A DNA stretch of 64,000 nucleotides, from the NCBI RefSeq assembly GCF_000972845.2, contig NC_040032.1, forward strand, positions 4,483,073 to 4,547,072, read 5' to 3'. The notes beneath the pieces were generated by a model. The model saw only the letters and a list, made by a program, of their open reading frames with translations, was not told the DNA's origin and searched no databases. Source of the DNA: Larimichthys crocea (lineage: Eukaryota; Chordata; Actinopteri; Sciaenidae). Of this stretch, positions 44,558 through 57,500 are shown piece by piece. Each line of letters starts with the position of its first letter. The first letter of the stretch is position 1. The position numbers were made by a program, and so were the translations under genes.

Positions 44558-47500
44558 TAGAATCATAGACACATCTTAGTCTCATTCACAAATGCTGATC
44601 AGGATGTGGAAGTGAATAGTTTGCACCTCACTTTTTATCCATCCCCCTCCACTTCACTGTCCAAATGGTGCTCTCTTTACCATCCAGCTGCCAAAATCCA
44701 GGTGAGAGAAGTCCAAGTTGATAAAAGAAATGCTCATGTACATTTAGATCACCTTCAGTTGTAATCTTGCACTCACAGCAATAAGCTTTATGAGCAGGAG
44801 GTAGTGCTTTGTGGCCATACCCATTGCCCTAACCATCAACCATGAACGGTGGCCTGAGAAGAGAGAAGATCTGATCCAAAGCCTCCATCCAAAAAAAAAA
44901 AAAAATCTTTTTTATACTTAGCAGTAGGATTTGGTGAATTGTTAGTACGGCAACTTACATAACATTTCTTATACTTTCGTGCAACAGACATTGTCAAATT
45001 GATATTTGACACAAACAGGCAGTCAAACATGCACACACCTTGTGTATATTTGTGAAGCAGTCACTGTAACCATTGGCCTCAGTAACTAGAGTTACTCTAG
45101 TTACTCTATTTTGTTAGATTTTTACCTTCAATTTATAGTATTTATTATAAAATAATAATAATGATACATAGTTCTTTTAGTATATATTCTTCACCGTAGA
45201 GCATCATACATTTTTGTGACATAATTATTGCTGTTTATCCAAAAGCTTCTTTAATTTATATAAATGCTCACAAGCCATGAGTAAATTGTGCATTTAGTTA
45301 TGTCCTAAACTAAACCACCATACCAACCAAAGCAAACACAAACACACTCTGTTTGTCAGACAAACACACCCTGGCCTGGTGCCTTCTCACTTGTAGGTAA
45401 TGCTGGCAGTGTTTGTAGTTGACATGGTACTCCTTTGTGGCTATGAGGTTCTTTTTTTCTTTTTTTTTGTTGGTTACCTGAGAATGTGTTTGAAGTGGTG
45501 CTACAACAGTCTGGCAGACGGAGACGATGTGTATCTGACAAGCACACACATGTATGCTCAGAGGAACAAATACATTCACAGGGTTTCATAACTTACAAAG
45601 CACCAAAATATTTTCTAAATGAGTCATTTGAAAAACAGAATTCACGCGAAGTGTTCTTCACCTTTGTGCGAATAAACTCATATGACCCAGAATGCACCAG
45701 TGATGTAAACACCTGGTAACAAAACAAAACTCAGTTCAACTCTGCAGCTCAGATATGTTGCATTTATGAGCTTACAAAAGAGATGGATTATCATTTGGAG
45801 AACAAGCAAAACAATTTTCTCCTCACTCTCCCTCAGGCTTTAGTGTGTCTATCAACACCGTCTTTATGTTGTTTTTGCAAGTTTTATTTTGAATTTATTT
45901 TTAATACCAGCACTCCTAAAGTTTCATAAAAAAGTTGAAAAAACGGTTTACATTGTTTCTTTGTCCCCCTCTCTCTATGCATCAGCATGAAGATGGAGGT
46001 CGCAGGTCCATGATGGGCGACAGCTCTAAGCTGCTGACTCATTACCATGACGACGCCAAGACCATGTACGAGGTCTTCCAGAGAGGCCTTCACATATCTG
46101 GTGGGTATCATGTGAGGTAAAAAACTAAGCACTACACACTCACAACCCATTTTTGAGAATTAAGAGATATTATATATATATATATATATGAAAATGTGAG
46201 GGCACTCTTTTCAAAATCGTGCCCCACAAACTTTTCTACTTTCTGTTAGCTTTCCTCAATATCTGGCCAATATAGCAGCAGCACATGAAAATAGTACATA
46301 CTATATATCGTACATATTACAGTAAAAAAAAAAAACAAGACAAAACAATGATGAGTTGTAGTTATAAAATGCCAGTCAATGTAACAACTACAACTCCCAT
46401 GAGCCTTAGATACTCAAGATAATCAAAATCTCATGGCCAAATTTAAGTTTAACTCAACTGATTGCTAACAATGACTGTTTTATCTTGTTAAAAGTGATAA
46501 TGTCCTCAAAATGTATTGCTCAGTACATTAGTAGATATCATTTAACTTATAGAAAGAACTCCGGTATCACGTTGCAACTTTTCTGAAACACTGATGAAAG
46601 AAATGGTCTGTAGAAATACATATATAACTCATTTATTAAAATAGAAAATATATAAATGCTGAGCTAACCTCTTCATTGTCAAGTCTCAGACTGCTAGACA
46701 AGTACACACATGCACACCTGCACACGCACACACTCTGTGCCATACTGTGCCTTTTTGATTGTAGACCGTTTTACTCACATGTGAACAACCCTTCAGACAG
46801 TAATAGCACACAGTCTGACAAAGCTGTGGTCTGACCCTGAAACATCCAATCGTCATCTCTGCCGCTGGTGGTAAAAAGAGACCTCCTGTTTTTGAGGTAA
46901 TAGCCATTGTTGCTAATAGTAACAGTGTCAGGGCTCTCGGGGAGTTTAAGTGACTAAGTAACTGACTCAGACAGATACAACTTAATAGCTCTCAACCATA
47001 CCTGCTTCATTCAAAGTGACTCATTTATTGTTGTATCATTTATTTAATTTTAGAATAATTATAGCAGTTTCAATCAGAACATGAGTGTATATAGCCCGAG
47101 GTCATCCTAAAAGCATGAGTCAAACACTTGTTTACAAAACTGAACCTGAGTAATAGTCTTTTATGGATTTTCATCTATTTAAATTCCAAGTGATCAATGA
47201 GTTTGAAATAGAGAAGCTCGAATGAAAGTTTGAACCTGCAATAACAGTTTAAGGCCACTTTGACAAACCTGTTAGTAAACATTTTAATATTTAAAAATCA
47301 GTTGAAGCAAGATTATTATACATTTAGGGTTGCATTTCTACCCAACTGATGATAGTTAAGTGCAATATTCACTCTCTCTCTTAGCTCTGTTTTAGTCTCC
47401 CCGAAACTCCTGAGGGAAATATCATAATAGTCTTTAGCAGCTTAAGACTCCACTATGTTCAACATCTAGTTGCTAACTGTGTCTGTGGTGGTATAGAGCA

Positions 47501-50500
47501 GGTGGTGTAGAGTGAGTTTATAAAGATATTTGGAAGAAAACTATGCTATGAGAGAAGTACAAGAGAACTTATACTTTATATTGTGAGGAGTTACAGATTC
47601 ATGTAGTAATTCTCTGTACGTTCATCACTACAAGCAACCATTTTCACATTAAACATTATTTTACATTCATGCATTAGTCTAAAAATATCCATTTTATCTA
47701 CTTAAACATTTATAATGACCTTCAGGGATGCTAACAGTGTCTTCATTATATATTTTATACTGATGCTTTGTCTATTTGGAACATGCTTACGTTTTCACCA
47801 TGTAAGTCTTACAATGTTTTGTTCAGACACCATTTTGATGTCTCATTCTTTGTCCAATAGGTGATGGACCTTGCTTAGGCTCCCGGCTCCCTAACCAGCC
47901 CTACAAATGGATGTCATACAAAGAGGTTAGTACCATTCAGGGGGTATTTTATCTCCTAAAAATAACAGGTGCAGAAGAAGAAGTGTAGAAGGGTGTAAAC
48001 TGTAAAAAGAGATGTCCAGCATATGAAAACTATGGGGAAATACTACAAATGCTTTCTGCAGTGGTAATAGAAGAATAATTCAGGTTGGTACAGTTACAGA
48101 TGCAAATAATTTAATAATATATGAATATGAATATTTTAAAATTCATAGCATTTTCTATAAAAAGACCCACATGGTGTCCCCCACATCCTATGAATGTCAT
48201 AAATTATTATCACTTAGTTTTAGTTGTCCATTTGAACCTGTGAAAGTCAACACTCAGGTGTCGTTTTTAACCCGTGCACCACAGAGGCATTGTGGCACCA
48301 AACCTACCTAGCAACTGTCTGGCTCTGTCATTGCTCTATTTAGATAACAACCAGCCTGACAGATTTTGCAACGTGGGCATACTGGAGGTCAGTAAAGTTA
48401 TTTTAAAATAAGCAAATATAGTGAGAAGTCAAGACCTGCCTGGTTGACATGTCAGGTTGTCCGATCATTACCCTGCTTTACAGGTCATGAATCATTGCCT
48501 TTATATGCTGCAGCAACAATGGTCACAATCAACAGTTTTACCTAAATACATCACAATCACGATTTCCCAAAGTTGACGCCAATAAGACTGCTTGTTGTCC
48601 ACAGTCAACAGAAACTTAACATTTTTACTTTTTTATTTCTGCCCTTAAATAAGATTTTTTTTTATTTTTTATGGGAAAATCCTCACAAGTAAGAGATGAG
48701 ATTTTTGATAGAGAGAGATTTGAGATTGATTTAAACATTTTTCTGTTAGTCGACTTAACAATTGGTTGATTGATCGTTTCAGTTTTAAACGTGAAATGGG
48801 ATCTCTTTTAAACTAGGTCACAAGTCAATGAATAACATGATTAGACACGTTTTGTAACTTGGAGGCCTTGCCATAAGACGTAAGCAAATTTCAGAAAAAA
48901 ATGTAAATAGCTTCTTCAGCAACGTAAAACTTCTAGCTTATTTCTCTTGAAGCAGTTTCAGGCTCCAACAAATCTCTGAACATCAGAGATACTCTGACAT
49001 GTCTTGGAAAATGTAATGGTTGGCAGTTGTAGCTGCCAGTTGGCAGTTGTAGCGGTGTGATGTAGAAATCTACAATAAAGCAATGCCTAGGGGCATAGAG
49101 GAGTGAGTTACACAACCTTTCTGCATTTATTAATGACGTCATGTTATTTTACAAGTAAATGGTGGGTGGAGGTTTTCATTCATTACATTGTAATTCCCAG
49201 GAAAACCACAAACTATGTGTAGGTTGTAAAACAATGCAACCTTCTCTTATGTCTGTGGAAAAACAATATAAGTGATTTTTCCTCTCCCGTTTTTCACAAT
49301 CATGGTCACTTGAGAAATGAGATTTTGCAATTCAGCAATCTACAAATCATCAGTCATGCATCTCTCCATACGTTTCCAATATTGACTTACAATTGTAATC
49401 GCGCAGACGTCCTGAGATGGCCAGTGATTGTTGATATGTTTCATAGCTGAGTCATGGCAGAAAATAAACATAGACCTACTAAAGCCAACATAAACGAGTT
49501 ATTACTATAGTCCTTATTTAGATGAATAGTGCCAAACTCACTAAGCCATACACCAAACACTGAGGAACATTCATGCCGCCAACTGTAACTGTTTACTAAG
49601 AAATCGACAAGCAGGAAGAAGTAAAACTGTGTATTGCCCATATAGAAATTGTAATATTACATGAGGTAATCTTTATTCTTGGAGGACTAACTCAGCATCT
49701 GTTTGGCTTTAGGTGACAGCCCGGGCTGAGCATCTGGGTTCAGGCCTTCTGCATCAGGGCTGCCAGCCAAACCCAAACCAGTTCATAGGAGTGTTCGCCC
49801 AGAACAGGCCAGAGGTGACTCTCACTCATTGTCTCATTCACCTTTTCCTAACCATTCATGTGGTCTCTCTCGCTCTGTGGTCTCTTCGTTTCTCACGTTT
49901 GCTCTGCTTCATTCTATCACACCCACTGGCTCTGGCTAGACACATCTAAACAATTTTACAGATGGGCTCATTCATACAGCCCACTGATCTAAACACAAAC
50001 ACGCACGCACGCACACACACACACACACACACACACTCAAAAAACTATACACAGTTCCGTTAGCAAATACACACAAAGATCCTGTCTTGTTTTTACAGAT
50101 GTAACTTTAAACACGATCCAAAAAATGGAACATGAATATAAATATGAGTAAAAGTATGTGTTTGAACATTGTCCCTTGAAACTTGTGTGATTTTAGTGGA
50201 TCATCTCAGAACTAGCTTGCTACACCTACTCCATGGTGGTGGTTCCCCTTTATGACACACTGGGCCCAGATGCCATACGGTTCATCATTAATACTGGTAA
50301 GAACGTACTCATCCTACACACACACAAACTACTCAAACAAATGCTAACTGGTAGCCACACTAATGCACACAAAACAGTATTCAGAAGTGATCGTCTCCTC
50401 TAACCCTCCTCAAATTGAGTCTGAGAGATAAATATGACAAACAATCCTCTCTTTATTGAAGCCGTAAACCCCTCCAGATAACTAACTTTATTTAATAGTT

Positions 50501-53500
50501 CTGCTTACTAGAGATACAGTCTGGTTTTTGAGACAGCAACTCTTATCAGTGCTTAGTAGCAGCTTTTAGCAGTGGAGTGCCCCTCACTGGGGACTAAGAG
50601 TATTGTTGTCAGCTCAGCTGTGTTATTTCCTGGGTAAACCCTGTAAACGTTGCTTTTATAGCCTAGTTTTATGCTGAACTGAACAATTGACTTTATTAAC
50701 AACTCAATGAGAGCACCACAGTGCTATCATTGGCAGCTTCTTTCCTTAGAAAAAACTCAGTGAGCTGCTTTGTGAGAGACTATGAATCTTGTCTGAACTA
50801 AACATAATCATGAATAAGTCATAAGGTTTTGAATGTTGCCCGAGAGTAAAAACACAGCAACAGCTTTGGAGCTCTGAAATCTCTCTCAAATACTTCATAA
50901 AACTAGAAATTTGATCAATTTGTTTTGTTTTGTTCCTTTTCATTTTTTTTTAATTCTGCCGATATTCACACAAGGGTGTGTGTGCTCTCGTGCGCTTGTG
51001 TCATTTCAGCTGATATCTCCACGGTCATCTGTGACAAAGTAGACAAAGCGCAGGTGCTACTGGATAATGTGGAGCGGAAGGAGACTCCGGGACTGCGAAG
51101 AATCATCCTGATGGATGCCTCTGACTCCGCCCTCGTGGAGCACGGCAAGGTCTGCGGCGTCCATGTGCAGGCCATGCACGAAGTCGAGGTACGACATGCT
51201 ATTCAGTGGAAGTGATTCAAAATATGTTTTGAAAAATATATATATGTCAGGTCAAAATTCCAGAAAAGTTCCCTGAATGACACTTTAACAGAGTTATTTT
51301 AACATGATCCCTTGGGTGGTTGTCAACACCATCATTGTAGATTATCTTCATGTGTCAATAAATGAAATCAGGCTTTCACACTATTGTTGCGCAACACTTG
51401 ATTTCCACCTAGAGGACACATTACTGTCTGTCACCTACAAGCTCTCTATACACTCTTCAGAGGAAGTGGGCAGAGGGAAACAAACTGCTGTTGCAGCATC
51501 TCGCTTTTAAATGTGCACAATAACAGTCTAGAAGTATATTTGCATATTAGTTTTATTTCCTGTGTTCATGTTTGGTGAGATATAGCCATCAAAATGCCAT
51601 TGAACAACATTTTTTATGTAATCTAGATGTCTAAAACAACTTAAATGATCAGGATTGTTCATTTATATTTGCATTTGTATATGCATTTGGACTCTTTTTC
51701 ATAGTAATAGCAGCAGATGTAGCAAACTTTTTCATAGTTACAATCAAAAAAATTAAACGTTTGTCAGGAATGTATGGTGAGATTTTCATCTACTCCTACC
51801 TGGCTGCACAGAATCTGACAAATGTGGCTGTTTCATAAGCACAAAACCACAAACAATGTTCAATAAAAATAACTTGAATATGCCATGTCTGAAGTGGGCA
51901 TTTACGGTTTCACTACTCTTATTCCTGTAACTATTAATGCTTCACTGGCACAATCACAACAAACATGTAAAACTGGTCCAGCAGATCGCAGCTGTAGCTG
52001 TCGCAAAGGCTAATTTAGGATAGTTGTCTGGGTTTGGATTTCTGAATCAAGCATATCAACAAAGCAGGAAGGAGGAAAGGGTGGACATGTTGCATGTCTG
52101 AGTAAAGTAAACAAGGTATTCATAGCTCATTAGGGACATTCAGTGAGTTGAACTGAGCCAAGATAATCACAGGAAAGTTTCTCATAGTCACATGTGCATT
52201 ATTGTCATTTTTCTGTAATGATCAAGCTACTTTCTTAGGGGGGTTGTTTGGTAGACGCCCAGCTCATCTGGTTTTCCACATGGTTTAAAAGAAACAAGAG
52301 GATTTCTTGCATGTGCTGTTAAACACTCAATCTGCACAATTACAAACTCAGCAGGAATTTTCTAGATATGGTTTTCTGAGCATGTTTGCTTTCTGTTAAC
52401 ATACAACCCCAAATGTTTAGCCACAGTACATAAGATGATGAATCACGCATGCTCTGGTCAAGATACTCTGGCCTTGCTTTAGAAAATGTACTAACCGAAC
52501 TCAGATGACATTCATTATTCAAGAAGTCATATGAAATAACACTGAATTCTGTCTAATAATATAAGTTGAATGTCATTCATGCACATGAAGTGTCAGCAAT
52601 AGTTATTTTGATATTGTCTTTGTTTTTTTTACAGGCTCTGGGCAGAGAGCACTACAGAAACCCTATAGTAAGTACTAAGGATTTTTTTTGTGTGCAGACA
52701 TCCTGCTGTGCCCTGTTTAATGTTAGCACGCTAACATGTAAAATTAAGATGGTGAACATGATCAACTTTATGCTTCATTAACATGGATTCAGTTGGACGT
52801 TGGATGGACAACACTTTCTGAACATGCATGGGAAAAACAAAAAAACAGCCCAATGGAATTGCAGCATGGCAAAACTAAACACACCTGTTTTTTTTTGGTG
52901 TAAATATTAACTGAATTTAAGATCATATATCTAGTGATGAATGTAATAACCCTTGACACTACTGGAAACTACCCAGCTAAGTTAGTATTCAGAACAAGTG
53001 ACAATTTTTTTAACCTTGAGACTGCGCATACTACTGCTGGCACTATGCCAATGACTAAATAGAGCTCTGCCTATGTAAACATACATCATTGTGTGCTTTT
53101 CAGAAAAATCAAAGTTCATCAAGTTCAAGTTACATGTCACAGCATGAGATTATGCTCTGACAAATGCCATTATTTCTCCACAGCCACCAGTACCAGATGA
53201 CCTTTCCATTGTATGTTTCACCAGTGGAACCACAGGTAATAATTGCGTAAACTGTGTGGAGAATATGCATCATTTGTTTTTGGTGATTTGGTGAAACTCA
53301 CTCATAGGCCGTTCAGGAACATGGGCGATGCAGCTAACAGGCTAGAAATGGCATCAGCAAAGTGCAAATCATTCAGATTGACAGTGGAGGTGGGGTTGGA
53401 GTCTTAAGATCCTTACAGTCTCTTGCTTGTTCAAACACAATTTCTGCAATCTGTCGATGATACAACACAACAAGGTCTATAGTCAGGGGTCACCAACAAA

Positions 53501-54537
53501 GTATTCTAGAGCAAAACTAAACATCAGACCGATACACGCAACAGCATCCACTCAAACACAGCACACACAATGCTGTAGCAGAACCAAAGACACTATTAAC
53601 ATACTCTAGAGGTAAGCAGATGTGTTACTACCATACTGCATCTAGGCCTGTGCCTGTCTTACATTAAAGGCCAATAATACCCAATAATCTAAACGTGTTT
53701 AAAGTATATTAAACTAGCTAGATAGGTAGCTACTTTCATACCATTCATTGCCAACACACAAAATATTTCCCATACTGCACCATGCCAAGCCAAGGAATAT
53801 GTACACCTTGAACAAGGTTTCCCTCACTGACATAGGTCCAAGCAATGTTTCCACTATTTTACCATCTGCACTTACATATACAAAGTTCACTGACCTGATA
53901 CTGCTCCCGTACTAGTCAAACAGTAAAAAACAGTGACTCATAATCAACTATATGCTTTGTTCTCCTTGTTGTTTATGCGTTTACAAGTTATAAAATAGTT
54001 ACCCAAGACTCTGTAAATGTGTATATAGGAGCTGCAGAGTATGAAAAAGGTCACTGCACTTCATTTGAAATACCATCCATCTATCCATCATCTTCATCAG
54101 GGTCATGGTGGGACTGGAGCCTATCCCAGCTGACTTTGGGTGAGCGGGGTACATCCTGGAAAAGTTGTTCTCATTAGGAAGACCATTAAGTCCAAGCTGA
54201 GATACTAATTAAGATATTCACTGAAAAAAAACATTAGTCACCTGCCATTTGCTTTCGAGCTGTCACTCAGACTTACTATGGAGCATTCCCAGTTTAAACT
54301 ATCCGTGTAAAACTAACTACTACTAAAAATAATCATAAAGCAAGTGCTTCCCTGTTCAAGATACCACACATTTAAGGCATTTTTATATAAATTTTAAAAT
54401 GCACAGCAATAAATGCTGTAAATGAGGTTTTCTTACGGTTGGGGTCTGTTGTGTGTTTGCAGGAAAAGCTTAAGCATGATATATTTTGGTATATCAAAAA
54501 TCAGTTTGAAATTGATAATTCAGTGTAATACATTCTG

Positions 54538-54575
<38 letters not shown>

Positions 54576-57500
54576 ACATGAAGGGGGAGACAAATGTATA
54601 CCACATTAAAAAACACATTTACAAAAGAGAACCTTACATTACTCGTCTATGCAGACAGAGCATTTCCTGTAAATCAGTCCAGTTCTCTCACAGCAGCAGA
54701 CAACTTCCGCTCTGCCTGAAATGGCAAGAGGCGGCACTCTCATGCGAGTAAGGAGGCATGGCTGCTATTGCTGGAGGTCGCCTGAAACTAACAGATAACT
54801 GCTGCAGGGCCAGGTTATGTGAGGACGCAATGGTGTCAGTTTACAAGTTGCACCAGCTGCAGTTTGAAGCAATGCTCTCAGAGTCCATTGATAAGATTGC
54901 CACCTGCTGGCTATAATAGAGACATGCCACCACACTGACATAAGTTTCCACAAATCACTTTGCATTTCTCGAGAACTCACTCTCCCTGTGTTGCAACATC
55001 TCTTCTGCTTTAAACTTAAAACATCACTCACAGCTGTGGGAACTGTGGCATGTCTGGAAAGAGGAACATTTCGTTTAAGAGTCTTTGCATCACTATTGTG
55101 TGTATAGAAAGGTCTGAGCAATGACATTACAGTAACTGGGAAGAAAAATGATAATTTTAGTCTGTTCTAGGAATTCACACACAAAGAAAAGTCTATAATT
55201 CAGGATTTTCTTTGTTGTCATGTGGAAAGAGCTGTTTTAAATTGTGACATAATAGATTTCTATTAATGAAATAATGGCAGAACAAGGCTTCAAAACACAG
55301 TTGGGTAATTTGAAAGTCCAGTGTGTAAGATTTAGGGGGCTCTATTTACAGAGTGTGGCAAAAATGGAATATGAAATGCCCAACAAAATTTTTATTAGTT
55401 TATAATCACCTGAAAATAAGAGTTATTATGTTTTTATTTTCTTTTATACAACCCTATTTCTAAAAAAAACTTGGCACAATGTGTAAAATGTAAAAAGAAA
55501 CAATGTGTGAAGCCCAAAACATTGAAACCCTGTATTTAAATGATAAAGCAAAGGCAACTTTTTTGAAATGTGTTGCAGAAATTCATAATGGAAATATTAT
55601 TTTTGATTTTTATGAGTTTCAACATTTGATAAGTTATTTTGCACTATTTTAATCAAATATAGGGGTTTCAATGTGTCGCGCATCATCACATTTTAGTGTC
55701 TATTTACATTTTACACAGTGTGCCAACTAGTTCAGTTTTTGGAAACTGGATTCTACAGACACAAGTCCTCTATGTTGCCTCTAACTCCTCTATGTTGAAC
55801 TGCCATTTAGAGTAGGACTTAACGGACAAAGTTAGATTTGTCTTTTCGTGTCAGATTTCACCTAAGTGATGAACATGTGTGTTTTCTGCTCACACAGGAA
55901 ACCCGAAGGGAGTCATGCTCACCCATGGGAACGTGGTGGCAGATTTCTCAGGCTTCCTCAAAGTGACAGATGTGAGTGACGCTGCCTATTGTCTTTTACC
56001 CAAAAAATCTTTCATAGCAATCCCCTAGATATCATCCAGTAATTTGGGATCATTTAATCAAGATGTCTTTGCTAAGTGTTTCATCTGGTTTCACTGTGTT
56101 TTCTTTTCCCTAACTTCTATTTTTCATGAAGTCACTGTGTTGCAAGATCATGTTTAGTTCATTAGATCGTTTTCTTCCTTCTATGTCCTACAGAAAGTCA
56201 TTTCCCCCAACCAAGATGATTGCCTCATTTCCTTCCTGCCACTGGCTCACATGTTTGAGAGGCTCATTGAGGTGAGTGAGGTATCAGGAGAGTCAGGCTG
56301 TATATGGCATAACTCGAGTGGGTGTTAATTTGAAGTAATTTTGTGTGTGTGGAGGGAAAAAAAGAGGAAGGGAGGAACTCACTTTTGCTGTGCTTTTCTT
56401 TACTTTTGCTTTCTGGCTCTGAGAATGATGCCACCTGATGTTTACAGCCACTGTTGTGCATGTTGCGTGATTTCCTAGCATACTAAAGCACACAACCACA
56501 TAGACAGATGTGAAAACGTAAATGTCTGAGAACCTCTCATCTTGCACACAAGAAACCACGTTATTGAGAGAAATTAGGTGAAGGCAGGAAATCAGAGAAC
56601 ATATTTACAACCCATTTACTGTAAAGCTTGTGTTTATCTGCTCCTGTGCCTTCTACCATATATTTTGAGAGTCTTAATACTCTGTTTGTGTCTGTTCAAC
56701 TGTGGAAAACTACTGGATATTTCAGTTTCAGATTGACTTGGAAAGCAAAAAGTAATTCCATTCATTCTCCAGCATTGCTTCCAGAAGGATACTTTCCCCT
56801 GTTTCATGTTTGTGCACATGCCCTTCTGTAAAATTATTATAGGAAACCTGTCCTTGTCCGAGAAATGATGAAATGATGAATGAACACACTGAATGACTGA
56901 ATTTGTTTCTAAAACCACAACATTCAACACTGTATTTCGAAAAGATCTAAAGGATGACAAAATGTCCGCACGCTGGTGGATTTTCCCGGTCTTTTTGTCT
57001 GGACAAGGACAATTGTTCCCTTGAGATACAAGAAAAAACATGCACATGCACAGTGATGTCCACATTTAACAGTGAAGGTTGCATCAGATTATTTAAGCAA
57101 CTGCTGGTGTTTGTGTCTGCTTAGTCACCTGCATATAAAAAAAAAGCCTTTTTAACAACATTTAACAACATACCGCAACAGAACAGGAAACATCAGCTCT
57201 GCTGTTAACACTACAGAGCACCCATTCTAGCTTTTCCTGTTTTTTTGTTTTTCTTATCATATCCAGAAGCACTGGTAGTTTGAGTGCCATCTTACTGAGT
57301 ACAGATGAAAAGCATGTTTTAAAAAATTTTCGATTTTGAGTGGAAGGTTTGTTCCTCAAAGTTCATGGTTTAATGTCTCACAAACTGAGCTGATCATACA
57401 AACTACAATGTTTCGGTCTGAGCTACTGTAAATCTTCATGTACTGCTACCTTTTGAGCTTCAGTTTTTCATCCACTGTGGATGAAAAACAGTTTCCATCT

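Larger units (their letters stand above)
53236..55897 (+). other. acsl6: acsl6 intron 9 (2.7 kb), repeat-rich
   Basis: It splits the P-loop codons. It contains a dispersed repeat at 54,076-54,165, an AT microsatellite at 54,538, and two MITE copies at 55,312 and 55,447. A 120-codon antisense frame at 54,765-55,127 overlaps repeat-like sequence and is not a gene. Confidence 0.5.

Noticed and set aside
54765..55127. 120-codon minus-strand frame in acsl6 intron 9
   Set aside because: It overlaps repeat-like sequence and shows no domain or start context.
56634..57065. 143-codon minus-strand frame inside acsl6 intron 11, with a hydrophobic start
   Set aside because: No promoter, splice or poly(A) signal supports it. 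The residues after the start are low-information, and the frame lies wholly within an intron on the other strand. Chance is more likely.
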